Below, in pieces: positions 7,703-18,353 of a stretch of DNA of 29,931 nucleotides. Made by a program: the position numbers and the translations under genes. The notes beneath the pieces are model-generated. The model saw only the letters and a list, made by a program, of their open reading frames with translations, made no database searches and was not told where the DNA came from. Within the stretch, counting starts at the first letter, position 1; every line of letters begins with the position of its first letter. The stretch covers positions 1-29,931 of the forward strand of contig DATGIF010000006.1 in NCBI GenBank assembly GCA_035295845.1, read 5' to 3'. Source of the stretch: Palsa-892 sp035295845. GTDB lineage: Bacteria > Pseudomonadota > Alphaproteobacteria > Rhizobiales > Xanthobacteraceae.

Positions 7703-8435
7703 GGACTTGTCCCTTAAACCCCCGCGTCAGGAGCCCGTTGCCGTCGCCATCGACGGCGTGGATTTATCGCTCGGTACAGGTAGAGCGCGCGTTCATATCC
7801 TCAAGCAGGTTTCGCTTCAAATTTCCGCCGGCGAGGCGGTGGGGCTCATCGGCCCGTCGGGCTCCGGGAAGTCGACGCTGTTGATGGTCATGGCCGGCCT
7901 TGAGCGGCCGGATGCGGGCCGCGTGCGAATTGCCGGCAAGGAATTGGGCGGGCTCGACGAGGATGCGCTCGCGCGCTTCCGCGGCCGTACCATGGGGATC
8001 GTATTTCAGTCCTTTCATCTCATTCCCACCATGACCGCGCTCGAAAACGTCGCGGTGCCGCTCGAACTCGCCGGCCGCAGCGATGCGCTCGCGCGCGCGC
8101 GCCTTGAGCTCGAAAGCGTCGGTCTCGGCGATCGCTTCGGCCATTATCCGGCGCAACTTTCAGGCGGCGAGCAGCAGCGGGTGGCGCTTGCCCGCGCGCT
8201 TGCGCCGATGCCGGCGTTGCTGATCGCCGACGAGCCGACGGGAAATCTCGACGACACGACGGGTAAGGAAATCATGGATCTTTTGTTCGCCAAGCGCGCG
8301 GAGCACAAATCGACGCTCGTGCTTGTCACGCACGACCCCGATCTTGTGAAGCGCTGCAGCCGTGTCGTGCATATGCGCTCGGGGCGGATCGACGAAACGG
8401 CGGCGGCGCCCGCGGCGGCGGCAAGGTCCAGGTGA
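7701..8435 (+). CDS. ybbA: ABC transporter ATPase, YbbA/LolD type
   Basis: A 244-residue ABC ATPase of the MacB/LolD/YbbA family, energising the adjacent large permease. Walker A is GPSGSGKS (51-58), the Q-loop Gln is 103 (VFQSFHLIP), the signature is LSGGEQQR (153-160), Walker B is LLIADEPTGNLD (173-184), and the H-loop is in VTHDP. The ATG at 7701 gives an 18-residue leader before the first strand; a GTG at 7683 is an alternative with a poorly spaced AAAGGA. Its stop overlaps the GTG of ybbP (GTGA, 8432-8435). YbbAP-type exporters belong to the mechanotransmission class, which acts on periplasmic or outer-leaflet substrates; the substrate is unassigned. The pairing with tesA suggests lipid or hydrophobic-ester metabolism, as an inference only. 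Confidence 0.93.
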   Translation: MDLSLKPPRQEPVAVAIDGVDLSLGTGRARVHILKQVSLQISAGEAVGLIGPSGSGKSTLLMVMAGLERPDAGRVRIAGKELGGLDEDALARFRGRTMGIVFQSFHLIPTMTALENVAVPLELAGRSDALARARLELESVGLGDRFGHYPAQLSGGEQQRVALARALAPMPALLIADEPTGNLDDTTGKEIMDLLFAKRAEHKSTLVLVTHDPDLVKRCSRVVHMRSGRIDETAAAPAAAARSR

Positions 8436-10987
8436 CGGCGCTCGTTTCCATCCGGCCGGGGCTCGCGCTGAAGTTCGCCGCGCGCGAGTTGCGCGGCGGC
8501 GTGCGCGGCTTCGGTGTTTTTCTTGCTTGTCTCGCATTGGGGGTCGCGGCGATCGCGGGCGTCGGCTCGGTTTCGCGCGATTTGTCCGACGCGCTGGCCC
8601 GCCAGGGCGGCGTGATTCTCGGCGGCGACGTCGCCTTGTCGCTCATTCACCGCGAGGCGAGCGCCGGCGAGATGGATTTCATGGAAGAGCGCGGGCGCGT
8701 CGGGGTCGTCAGCACCATGCGCGCGATGGCGCGCGCGGGCGATAACGCCGCCACCCTCGTCGAGCTGAAGGCGGTCGATGCGAGCTATCCGCTGAGCGGG
8801 GAAATCGTTCTCGATCCGCCGAAGGGGCTCGTGAGCCTGCTCGGGGCGCCCGTCGGCGCCTACGGCGCGATCGCCGACCCCACCTTGCTCGCGCGGCTCG
8901 GTATCGCGATCGGCGACCGCATCAAGATTGGGGACGCGACCTTCGAAATCACCGGGACGATCGCGTCGGAGCCCGACAAGCTCGCGCAGGGAATCGGCTT
9001 CGGTCCGCGCCTGATCGTGGCGAGCGGCGCCTTGCGCGCAAGCAATCTGCTGCAGCCGGGCAGCCTCGTGCGCTGGACCTATCGGGTGAAACTCGACGAT
9101 GCGAGCGCGCAGGGCCTCCGCGAGTTTGTGAGCGAGGCGCGGCAACGCTTTCCTGACGCCGGATGGGAAATCCGCACGCGCACGGATGCCTCGCCGCAGC
9201 TTGAGCGCAACGTGCGGCGCTTCTCCGAATTTCTCACGCTCGTCGGGCTCACGGCGCTCCTTGTCGGCGGTGTCGGGGTTGCGAATGCAGTCAAGTATTA
9301 TCTCGATCGCAAGAGCGCGACGATCGCGACGTTCAAGGCGGTGGGCGCAACCGGCGAGACGGTGTTCTCGATTTATCTCGCCGAGGTCGGCCTGCTTGCG
9401 CTCGCGGGCATCGGCCTCGGGCTCCTTGCCGGCGCGGCGTTGCCATTTGCGATTTCCTATGGCTTCGGGAATTTGCTGCCGCTGCCGTTCATTCCCTCGA
9501 TGCAGCCGCGGGCGCTTTTTTTTGCGCTTCTCTACGGCGCGCTGATCACGCTCGCCTTCGTGATCTGGCCGCTTGGACGCGCCCACGATGCCGCCGTCGC
9601 CGCCCTTTTTCGCGACGCGGTCGAGCCCGCAAGCAGAATGCCGCGGCGCCGCTACGTGGTGTTGACGGCGATCGCTGTTGCGGCGCTTGCAGCGCTTGCG
9701 ATCGGCGCCGCCGAAGACCGGAAAATCGCAATCATCTATGTGGTGGCCTCCGCCGCCGTTTTCGTGGTGCTGCGGCTGCTCGCCGCCGCCATCATGGCGG
9801 CTTCGCGCCGCGCGCCGCGGCCGCGATCGACGACGCTTCGCCTCGCGCTTTCCAATATATACCGGCCGGGCGCGCTCACGCCCTCGGTCGTACTCTCGCT
9901 CGGCCTTGGGCTCTCGCTCCTCGTCACGCTCGCGTTGATCGAGGGAAATTTGCGCCGGCAATTGACCTCGACGCTGCCGAAGCAGGCGCCGAGTTTCTTT
10001 TTTCTCGACATCACCTCGGCGGAATCGAAGCGCTTCGACGCATTCATTCGCGACCATTCGCCGGCCGACGCGCGGCTCGACGAGGTGCCGATGCTGCGCG
10101 GCCGCATCGTCAGCCTGAAGGGCGTGCCGGTCGAGGACATCAAGCCCGATCCGGAGGCCGCCTGGGTGCTGCAGTCGGATCGCGGCATCACCTTCGCGGA
10201 AGACGTGCCGGAAGGCTCGGCGATCGTCGGCGGCGCCTGGTGGCCGGAGCATTACGACGGGCCGCCGGTCGTCTCGTTCGAGCAGCGGATCGCCGATCTT
10301 TTGAAACTGAAAGTGGGCGATCAGATCGTCGTCAACGTGCTCGGCCGCAACGTCGAGGCTTCGATCGCGAACTTACGCCGCGTCGATTGGGAAAATCTCG
10401 GCATCAATTTCGTGATGCTGTTTCCGCCGAACACGTTTCAAGGCGCGCCCTATAATTTGCTCGCGACGCTGACCTACGCCGACGGCGGCAAGCCTGAAAC
10501 CGAATTGAAGCTGATCAAGGAACTGACATCCGCTTTTCCGGCCGTGACGAGCGTGCGCGTGAAGGAAGCGCTGGACGCGATCAACTCGATCGTTGCTGAC
10601 CTTGCAAAAGCCGTGCGTGGCGCGGCCGCCATCACGCTGATCGCGAGCATTCTGGTGCTCGCCGGCGCGCTCGCCGCCGGTCATCACACGCGCGTCTATG
10701 ACGCGGTGATTCTGAAAACGCTGGGGGCGACCCGCGGCCGCCTCGTGCTGGCCTATGGTCTGGAGTACGCGATCCTGGGCCTGATCACGGCGGTGATCGC
10801 GACGGCCGCGGGCGCCGCGGCCGGGGCCTATGTGGTGAAAGAAGTCATGCATTTCCGCTTCGTTTTCACGCCCTCGGCGGCGGGAATCGCGGCGGGGTTG
10901 TCGGTCTTTTTCACGGTCGTCTTCGGATTGATCGGCACCTGGCGGGCGCTCGGGCAGAAACCCGCCACGGTGCTGCGGAACCTGTGA
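8432..10987 (+). CDS. ybbP: FtsX-domain ABC permease, YbbP type (type VII ABC family)
   Basis: An 851-residue permease. The N-terminal helix (about 27-50, VFLACLALGVAAIAGV) is followed by a large periplasmic region (about 51-260) and a first FtsX core with helices near 268-292, 311-345 and 357-380. Two central helix pairs (about 408-450 and 478-505) precede a second periplasmic region (505-725) and a second FtsX core (about 728-755, 775-805, 818-840). This ten-helix layout, with two FtsX modules fused in one chain, is YbbP, unlike the four-helix MacB. The GTG start overlaps the ybbA stop. YbbP family members have been annotated as putative lipoprotein or hydrophobic-compound exporters without a proven substrate. 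No terminator with a T-run follows. Confidence 0.92.
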   Translation: MTALVSIRPGLALKFAARELRGGVRGFGVFLACLALGVAAIAGVGSVSRDLSDALARQGGVILGGDVALSLIHREASAGEMDFMEERGRVGVVSTMRAMARAGDNAATLVELKAVDASYPLSGEIVLDPPKGLVSLLGAPVGAYGAIADPTLLARLGIAIGDRIKIGDATFEITGTIASEPDKLAQGIGFGPRLIVASGALRASNLLQPGSLVRWTYRVKLDDASAQGLREFVSEARQRFPDAGWEIRTRTDASPQLERNVRRFSEFLTLVGLTALLVGGVGVANAVKYYLDRKSATIATFKAVGATGETVFSIYLAEVGLLALAGIGLGLLAGAALPFAISYGFGNLLPLPFIPSMQPRALFFALLYGALITLAFVIWPLGRAHDAAVAALFRDAVEPASRMPRRRYVVLTAIAVAALAALAIGAAEDRKIAIIYVVASAAVFVVLRLLAAAIMAASRRAPRPRSTTLRLALSNIYRPGALTPSVVLSLGLGLSLLVTLALIEGNLRRQLTSTLPKQAPSFFFLDITSAESKRFDAFIRDHSPADARLDEVPMLRGRIVSLKGVPVEDIKPDPEAAWVLQSDRGITFAEDVPEGSAIVGGAWWPEHYDGPPVVSFEQRIADLLKLKVGDQIVVNVLGRNVEASIANLRRVDWENLGINFVMLFPPNTFQGAPYNLLATLTYADGGKPETELKLIKELTSAFPAVTSVRVKEALDAINSIVADLAKAVRGAAAITLIASILVLAGALAAGHHTRVYDAVILKTLGATRGRLVLAYGLEYAILGLITAVIATAAGAAAGAYVVKEVMHFRFVFTPSAAGIAAGLSVFFTVVFGLIGTWRALGQKPATVLRNL

Positions 10988-11044
10988 TTTGGGGGGCTTA
11001 TAAGCCGCTTTTTCACCGTTCCCCGAACCTTGCGGGAAATTCAC

Positions 11045-11073
11045 TTGCCGCCCTCATCCGCGGTCCCCATATT
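11045..11073 (+). promoter_or_regulatory. Candidate sigma-70 promoter for the Bax inhibitor-1 gene
   Basis: TTGCCG (11045-11050) and CATATT (11068-11073) are separated by 17 bp in the 163-bp gap between ybbP and the BI-1 gene, leaving a leader of about 70 nt. The match is by eye to the alphaproteobacterial housekeeping consensus and is not verified. Confidence 0.4.
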
Positions 11074-11150
11074 AGCGACCAGAATTCGCCATTGATCCCG
11101 TTCCAAGGGGATTCGCGTCTTTACGCGCTTCAGAGGGAGACAGAGGCATC

Positions 11151-11909
11151 ATGTCCGACTTCAACACCAATCCTGCCAACCGCTACGGCGGGCCGGCAGC
11201 CCGCACAGGAGCTGCGGTTGACCAAGGCCTGCGGGCGTACATGCTCAGGGTCTACAATTACATGGCCCTCGGGCTTGCGATTACGGGTGCCGCGGCACTC
11301 GGCACGTTTCTGTTGGCGGTCGACCGCTCCGGCGGCGTCGCCCACCTCACCGACTTCGGCCGGCTGATCTACACGAGCCCGCTCAAATGGGTCGTGATTT
11401 TCGCGCCGCTCGCGCTCGTATTCCTGCTGAGTTTCCGCATCAGCAGCATGAGTGTGGCGGCGGCACAGACCACGTTCTGGATCTATGCCGCGCTCGTCGG
11501 CCTGTCGCTGTCGGTGATTTTCCTGGTTTATACCGGCCAGAGCATCACCCAGGTCTTCTTCGTCACCGCGGCCGCGTTCGGAGCACTCAGCCTCTACGGC
11601 TACACGACGCAGCGGGATCTTTCTCCCTTCGGCGCGTTCCTGGTGATGGGCCTCTTCGGCGTCATCATCGCCTCGCTCGTGAACCTCTTCTTGCAGTCCT
11701 CGGGACTGCAATTCGTGGTTTCGATCGTGGGCGTCCTGGTGTTCGCGGGTCTCACCGCCTGGGATACGCAGCGCATCAAGGAGATGTATTTCGAGGCTGA
11801 TGACGAAGTGGTCGCCGGCCGCAAAGCGGTGATGGGCGCGCTTGCGCTTTATCTCGACTTCATCAACCTCTTCATGATGCTGTTGCAGCTCTTCGGCCGC
11901 CGCAACTAA
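11151..11909 (+). CDS. Bax inhibitor-1 / YccA-family seven-helix membrane protein
   Basis: A 252-residue protein with a polar 35-residue N-terminus and seven hydrophobic helices from about residue 36 (YMALGLAITGAAALGTFLLA) to the C-terminus. This is the TMBIM/BI-1 topology, with the conserved helix-7 acidic region seen as AWDTQRIKEMYFE (203-215) and ALYLDFINLFMMLLQLFG near the end. Bacterial relatives (YccA, YbhL, BsYetJ) act as FtsH modulators or pH-sensitive calcium leak channels; which applies here is unknown. The ATG at 11151 has a purine-rich ribosome site (GAGGGAG and AGAGG) upstream. It is transcribed alone between a candidate promoter and a strong terminator. The sequence closely resembles alphaproteobacterial 'Bax inhibitor-1/YccA family' proteins. 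Confidence 0.93.
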   Translation: MSDFNTNPANRYGGPAARTGAAVDQGLRAYMLRVYNYMALGLAITGAAALGTFLLAVDRSGGVAHLTDFGRLIYTSPLKWVVIFAPLALVFLLSFRISSMSVAAAQTTFWIYAALVGLSLSVIFLVYTGQSITQVFFVTAAAFGALSLYGYTTQRDLSPFGAFLVMGLFGVIIASLVNLFLQSSGLQFVVSIVGVLVFAGLTAWDTQRIKEMYFEADDEVVAGRKAVMGALALYLDFINLFMMLLQLFGRRN

Positions 11910-11934
11910 CGAAGCGCGCCGCTCACAAAAGAAG

Positions 11935-11965
11935 AAAAGGCCCCGGGCTTTTGCCGGGGCCTTTT
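11935..11965. terminator. Bidirectional intrinsic terminator between BI-1 and DUF2794 genes
   Basis: AAAAGGCCCCGG (11935-11946) and its perfect reverse complement CCGGGGCCTTTT (11954-11965) flank a 7-nt loop. A-tract and T-tract on opposite sides let it end transcription from both converging genes. Confidence 0.9.
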
Positions 11966-11985
11966 GATTCGAACGCGCTGCAAAT

Positions 11986-12336
11986 CTAATTGACGACGCG
12001 CAGAGGATCGATCGCGCGCAAGACGCGGCCAAGGTCATGGCCGCGCTTCAACACAAGGCCCGATGCAGCCACCACCGCATAGGCGCCCTGGCGGCGCGCC
12101 AGCGCCATGTTTTTTTCGATGCGGTAGAGCGGCAGTTCGGAGGAGCGCCGGAACACTGAGAACACGGCGCGGTCCTTGAGGAAGGCAATGGCGTAATCGC
12201 GCCATTCGCCGGCCGCGACCTTGCGGCCATAGAGTTCGAGGATGCGCATGAGCTCGCGCCGGTCAAACGTCACTTTCGAACCGGGAGACCTGGAACTTTT
12301 GCCTCCCGGAAACGCTATCGGCTCGAGATCGCCCAT
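11986..12336 (-). CDS. DUF2794 family protein
   Basis: A 116-residue protein that I recognise as the alphaproteobacterial DUF2794 family. Its marks are VTFDRRELMRILELYGRKVAAGEWRDYAI in the N-terminal half, the FLKDRAVFSVFRRSSELPLYRIEK strand region, and a C-terminal GHDLGRVLRAIDP. It is small and soluble, with no signal peptide; function is unknown. The ATG at 12336 is preceded by a strong AGGAGG with 4-bp spacing, which fixes the start. It converges on the BI-1 gene at the shared terminator and appears monocistronic. Confidence 0.88.
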   Translation of the reverse strand: MGDLEPIAFPGGKSSRSPGSKVTFDRRELMRILELYGRKVAAGEWRDYAIAFLKDRAVFSVFRRSSELPLYRIEKNMALARRQGAYAVVAASGLVLKRGHDLGRVLRAIDPLRVVN

Positions 12337-12496
12337 CGCGCCTCCTGGTATACCTGTGACCCGTGGTCGCGCTCATGTTCGCGCCGGGCTGCGTACCGCG
12401 CAAGCCTCACGCGGCCGTTAAGAAAATCATAATATCGCCTGATTTCGGCCCCGGCCACGCCAAAGCAAGCGGTAAAACAGGCGCCTCGTAGCCTCC

Positions 12497-12636
12497 GGGT
12501 CGGCCTCGTAGAAGCGCCGGTCAATTCCCAGCCCCCCAGCCCCCCGGGCTTCTATGGGCCGACCCAATCAGTTCCGCGTACGGTTCAATCCCCCAACGCG
12601 CTTCGGGCCGGTTTACACCGGCCCGTTTTTTGTTTT
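12497..12636 (+). ncRNA. Candidate structured small RNA with its own terminator
   Basis: The 319-bp gap 12337-12655 has no convincing gene but holds a long hairpin. GGGTCGGCC (12497-12505) pairs perfectly with GGCCGACCC (12557-12565). Inside it, GTAGAAGC (12508-12515) pairs with GCTTCTAT (12548-12555), and CCGG pairs with CCGG (12517-12520 and 12544-12547). The remaining loop of about 23 nt is C-rich (CCCAGCCCCCCAGCCCC). A second short stem CGCGT/ACGCG follows (12576-12600), then a textbook rho-independent terminator whose T-run is on the plus strand. No plus-strand coding gene precedes it; the nearest, BI-1, already ends at its own terminator. The 5' end is uncertain; CATAAT (12428-12433) could be a -10 but lacks a good -35. 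A C-rich loop could pair with Shine-Dalgarno regions, as in other alphaproteobacterial trans-acting RNAs; this is inference. Confidence 0.5.
12604..12636 (+). terminator. Rho-independent terminator, plus strand
   Basis: CGGGCCGGT (12604-12612) and ACCGGCCCG (12617-12625) form a 9-bp perfect stem with a TTAC loop, followed by TTTTTTGTTTT (12626-12636). The T-tract lies only on the plus-strand side, so it terminates plus-strand transcription and does not suit the minus-strand DUF1223 gene. Confidence 0.85.
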
Positions 12637-12655
12637 CAGCGGCTGAATTTTTATT

Positions 12656-13375
12656 TTAGCGCAGCTCGAGCATCGACGCGCCGCGCACGGGGCCGGGAGT
12701 TTCGATCGAGCCGGGCTGCACGAGAACCACGACCGCGTCGGCATCCTTGTCATTGAGATCCGAGAACGGCACCGAGCTCTTCATCGGCGTGCCGTTCCAT
12801 TCGGCCACGCGCTGCCAGGAACGGACCACGTTGGAATAGGTGATGGTGCGGCCGTGATTTTCGCCGCGGCCGATTTCAACCGGCGTGGCCCGTGTCACGG
12901 TCAGCAGCCACACCGAAGCCGGCGCGCCGTCTCCGGCGCCGATATCGACCTCGAGGTTGCTGCCGTTGCGGGCAAGGGTCACGGGTACCGCAGGCTTCGC
13001 GGCGGCGCTCTTGCAGGCGGCCTCGATCGCCGGGCGGTCGCTGCCGATCACCTGCATCGCGCCGTTCACGACCACTTGCGGCGTGTAGACCCGGCCGCCG
13101 CGGTCGCTGGCATAGCCGCGCTGGCGCATGGAATTTGTGTGCTGCGCGAGTGTGTCCTTCCAGCCGAGATAATCCCAATAATCGACCGGAAGGCTGAGCG
13201 CGATCACGCGGCCTTCCCGCGCAAGCTCGCCGAGCACGCGGTCGGCCGGCGGGCATGACGAGCAGCCCTGGCTCGTGAACAGTTCGACCACGGGCTTCGG
13301 CTCGGCCGCGAGCGCAGGCGTCGCGAGAATCGCGAGCAACGGAAGAAGAGCGGGCAGTCGGCGGGGAGTGATCAT
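12656..13375 (-). CDS. DUF1223 secreted thioredoxin-like protein
   Basis: A 239-residue protein with a Sec signal peptide (about 1-23, ending ALA-AEP) and a DUF1223 domain. After the first strand VVELFTSQG it carries C38-S-S-C41-PP, a CxxC redox-type motif at the thioredoxin active-site position. The conserved SLPVDYWDYLGWKDTLA and RVYTPQVVVNG segments follow, the latter providing the cis-Pro loop (YTPQ). It is probably a periplasmic thiol-disulfide or metal-handling protein; no biochemical function is established for the family. The ATG at 13375 gives a normal signal peptide. It lies 98 bp downstream of acnA on the same strand; that gap contains a short dyad (TTCACGGTGAA at 13435-13445) and no clear terminator. 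Confidence 0.88.
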   Translation of the reverse strand: MITPRRLPALLPLLAILATPALAAEPKPVVELFTSQGCSSCPPADRVLGELAREGRVIALSLPVDYWDYLGWKDTLAQHTNSMRQRGYASDRGGRVYTPQVVVNGAMQVIGSDRPAIEAACKSAAAKPAVPVTLARNGSNLEVDIGAGDGAPASVWLLTVTRATPVEIGRGENHGRTITYSNVVRSWQRVAEWNGTPMKSSVPFSDLNDKDADAVVVLVQPGSIETPGPVRGASMLELR

Positions 13376-13473
13376 CGCGGTTCCGGGTGTTGGTCCGTTC
13401 TAAATGCTCCCTTGGCGCCCCGAATGCGAGTCACTTCACGGTGAAATTGCGTCCCCTTTTCGTGAACGCCGCG

Positions 13474-16170
<2,697 letters not shown>

Positions 16171-16203
16171 GGCGGTTCCCAGGATTTTCCAGCGGTTGCG
16201 GGC

Positions 16204-16236
16204 TTTATATAGCGATTTAAAAGCGCGGTCACCGCG
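16204..16236 (-). promoter_or_regulatory. Candidate acnA promoter with a dyad over the -35
   Basis: Read on the minus strand, GTGACC (16232-16227) and TATAAA (16209-16204) are 17 bp apart, starting transcription about 40 nt upstream of the GTG. The symmetric sequence CGCGGT-C-ACCGCG (16224-16236) overlaps the -35 and could be an operator or chance GC symmetry. Assigned by eye. Confidence 0.4.
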
Positions 16237-16293
16237 ACGAAGGCGTTAGATCAAACCCGCCCGCTTTTGGGCTGAAATCGAAGGTCCGAGCCG

Positions 16294-16893
16294 ATGCGAT
16301 TGCTGGCGGAAGGTCTCGGCTCAATGCGCGGGGGGCGAAGCTTGTTCCGGGACCTTTCCTTCGCGCTCGGACCGGGCGAGGCTCTCGTGGTGAGCGGGGC
16401 GAACGGCAGCGGGAAAACCACGCTTTTGCGGACGATCGCGGGGCTTTTGCCGCCGGACAGCGGCCGTATTTCGCTCGCCGGGTGGGAAAACCCGCCGGGT
16501 GAAGCCGTTCACTTCGTCGGCCACCTCGATGCGCAGAAGGGTGTGCTCACGGTCGGCGAAAACCTCGCCTTCTACCGGGGCCTTTCGGGCGGCGGCGGCG
16601 CCACGGTCGAAGCAGCGCTGCAACGGATGGCGATCGGCGGCCTGGCGGAATTGCCGGCGGCGGTGCTTTCGGCGGGGCAGCGGCGGCGCGCGGCCTTGGC
16701 ACGGCTCCTGGTCAGCGAGCGGCCGATCTGGCTTCTCGACGAGCCGGCAAGTTCGCTCGATACCAACGGACAGGCGCTGCTCGCGCGATTGATGCGGGAG
16801 CATCGCGGACGCGACGGCATCGTGATTGCCGCGACGCATCTCAACCTCGATCTTCCCGGTGCCCGCGCGATTTCGCTCGGAGACGGACATTGA
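16294..16893 (+). CDS. ccmA: Heme exporter ATP-binding protein CcmA
   Basis: A 199-residue ABC ATPase, the energising subunit of the CcmABCD complex that releases holo-CcmE in system I cytochrome c maturation. Walker A is GANGSGKT (35-42), the signature is LSAGQ (125-129), and Walker B is IWLLDEP (145-151), with the H-loop at ATHLNL. The small size and the GHLDAQKGVLTVGENL stretch distinguish CcmA from other ATPases. The ATG at 16294 begins the first strand directly. It overlaps ccmB by TTGA (16890-16893), showing coupling. It is first in the ccmABCDG run. Confidence 0.95.
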   Translation: MRLLAEGLGSMRGGRSLFRDLSFALGPGEALVVSGANGSGKTTLLRTIAGLLPPDSGRISLAGWENPPGEAVHFVGHLDAQKGVLTVGENLAFYRGLSGGGGATVEAALQRMAIGGLAELPAAVLSAGQRRRAALARLLVSERPIWLLDEPASSLDTNGQALLARLMREHRGRDGIVIAATHLNLDLPGARAISLGDGH

Positions 16894-17561
16894 GCCGGGC
16901 GCTTGCCGCGATTCTGAAGCGCGACCTCAAGCTCGCGCTGCGCGCGGGCGGCGGCGCCGGCATCGGCGTGATTTTCTTTCTCGCGCTGGTGACCATCGTG
17001 CCGTTCGCCATCGGCCCCGATCTTCCCTTGCTGAAACGGATCGGCGCCGCCGTGCTGTGGATCGGAGCGTTGCTCGCGAGCCTTTTGGGGCTGGAGCGCA
17101 TCTTCGCTTCCGACCATGAAGATGGAAGCCTTGATTTGTTGCTGCTCGCGCCGGTGCCGCTCGCGCTGATCGCCGCCACCAAGGCGCTCGCGCATTGGAT
17201 TGCGACCGGGCTTCCGCTCGTCGTGATGACGCCGGTTCTCGGCCTCATGCTCGGGATCGAGCCGCCGGCGCTCGCCGCCGTCACGATCACGCTCCTCGCC
17301 GGCACGCCAGCCGTCACCTTGATCGGCCTTATCGGCGGGGCGCTCGCGGCGACACTCCCTCGAAGCGGGATGTTGGTGGCGGTGCTGGTGCTGCCGCTCG
17401 CGATCCCGCTTCTGATTTTCGGGGTTGCGGCTACCGATGCCGCGGTCACCAACGAAATCCCCTTTGGCGCGCCGTTTCGCCTGTTGTGCGCAATCTCGCT
17501 CTTCTTCCTGGTGTTGGGCCCGGTCGCGGCGGCCGCCGCCCTCCGTCATGCCCGCGAATAG
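16890..17561 (+). CDS. ccmB: Heme exporter permease CcmB
   Basis: A 223-residue polytopic protein with about six membrane helices, around residues 21-40, 45-65, 95-118, 130-155, 160-180 and 195-217. It has the CcmB N-terminus ALAAILKRDLKLALRAGGG and the FASDHEDGSLDLLLLAPVPL loop. It forms the membrane part of the CcmAB transporter. The start is a TTG at 16890 overlapping the ccmA TGA; a GGAG seven bases upstream supports it, and no ATG is available near the conserved N-terminus. A TTG start may limit expression relative to ccmA. Confidence 0.94.
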   Translation: MSRALAAILKRDLKLALRAGGGAGIGVIFFLALVTIVPFAIGPDLPLLKRIGAAVLWIGALLASLLGLERIFASDHEDGSLDLLLLAPVPLALIAATKALAHWIATGLPLVVMTPVLGLMLGIEPPALAAVTITLLAGTPAVTLIGLIGGALAATLPRSGMLVAVLVLPLAIPLLIFGVAATDAAVTNEIPFGAPFRLLCAISLFFLVLGPVAAAAALRHARE

Positions 17562-17616
17562 AAACGTGTGCCACCGCCGCATTGCGGACGCGATCGCGGC
17601 CCGATAATCAGAACCC

Positions 17617-18351
17617 ATGCCGTTTTACGAACTCGCCAATCCGCACCGGTTTCTTCAACTCGCGCGCGTCTTGATTCCTGCGCTCGCCGTGCTCGCGCTT
17701 GCCTTGATCGGGCTCGGGCTCGGGCTCGGCTTTCGCGCGCCGCCCGACTACCAGCAGGGCGAGATGGTGCGGGTCATGTACATTCACGTGCCGTCGGCCT
17801 GGATCGCGCTTTTCGCCTATACGCTGATGGCGGTCGCTTCGCTCGGCACGCTGGTGTGGCGGCATCCGCTCGCCGATGTCGCGGCGAAGGCGGCCGCTCC
17901 CATTGGAGCAGCGTTTTGCCTCCTTTGCCTCGTGACCGGCGCGCTCTGGGGCCGTCCGATGTGGGGCGCCTATTGGGTGTGGGATCCGCGGCTCACGTCG
18001 GTGCTTGTGCTGTTTCTCCTCTATCTCGGCGTGATCGCGGTGTGGGGCGCGATCGACGATCCCGGCCGCGCCGGCAAGGCGGCGGCGATCCTCACCTTGG
18101 TCGGCTTCATCAACGTGCCGATCGTGAAGTTCTCGGTCGATTGGTGGTCGTCGCTGCATCAGGGCGCTTCCGTTTTCAGGCTCGATGGGCCGACCATCCA
18201 TCCCTCGCTGTTGACGCCGCTTCTGATTTCAGCCGCGGGCTTTGCCGCGCTCTTCTTCGCCTTGCAGCTTGCCGCCATGCGCAATGAAATCCTGCGCCGC
18301 CGGTTGCGCACGCTCGGCATTCTCGCGGCGGCGACGGCCGAGGCAGGGTAG
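17617..18351 (+). CDS. ccmC: Heme-handling protein CcmC
   Basis: A 244-residue six-helix membrane protein of the heme-handling (HHP) family, which loads heme onto CcmE. The Trp-rich periplasmic signature WGRPMWGAYWVWDPRLT spans 111-127. The two axial-ligand histidines are His57 (YIHVPSAW) and His181 (WWSSLHQGAS). The C-terminus is a basic cytoplasmic helix. The ATG at 17617 gives the normal N-terminus; it is 55 bp downstream of ccmB, and the stop is two bases before ccmD. Confidence 0.96.
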   Translation: MPFYELANPHRFLQLARVLIPALAVLALALIGLGLGLGFRAPPDYQQGEMVRVMYIHVPSAWIALFAYTLMAVASLGTLVWRHPLADVAAKAAAPIGAAFCLLCLVTGALWGRPMWGAYWVWDPRLTSVLVLFLLYLGVIAVWGAIDDPGRAGKAAAILTLVGFINVPIVKFSVDWWSSLHQGASVFRLDGPTIHPSLLTPLLISAAGFAALFFALQLAAMRNEILRRRLRTLGILAAATAEAG

Positions 18352-18353
18352 CG

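Noticed and set aside
8144..10252. Long minus-strand open frame opposite ybbP (702 codons)
   Set aside because: Arg/Asp/Glu/His-rich low-complexity translation typical of antisense frames in GC-rich DNA; ybbA and ybbP on the other strand have all family motifs.
10995..11006. GGCTTATAAGCC palindrome after ybbP considered as a terminator
   Set aside because: No room for a loop, a weak stem, and only a short T-tract; not a convincing terminator.
12315..12524. 69-codon minus-strand frame upstream of DUF2794
   Set aside because: Overlaps the DUF2794 start and strong AGGAGG site, Arg-rich, and crosses the candidate sRNA hairpin; no ribosome site.
12570..12600. tRNA-like T-loop (GGTTCAATC) in the 12337-12655 gap
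   Set aside because: The flanking bases do not form a T-stem, and no acceptor or anticodon stem can be built around it.
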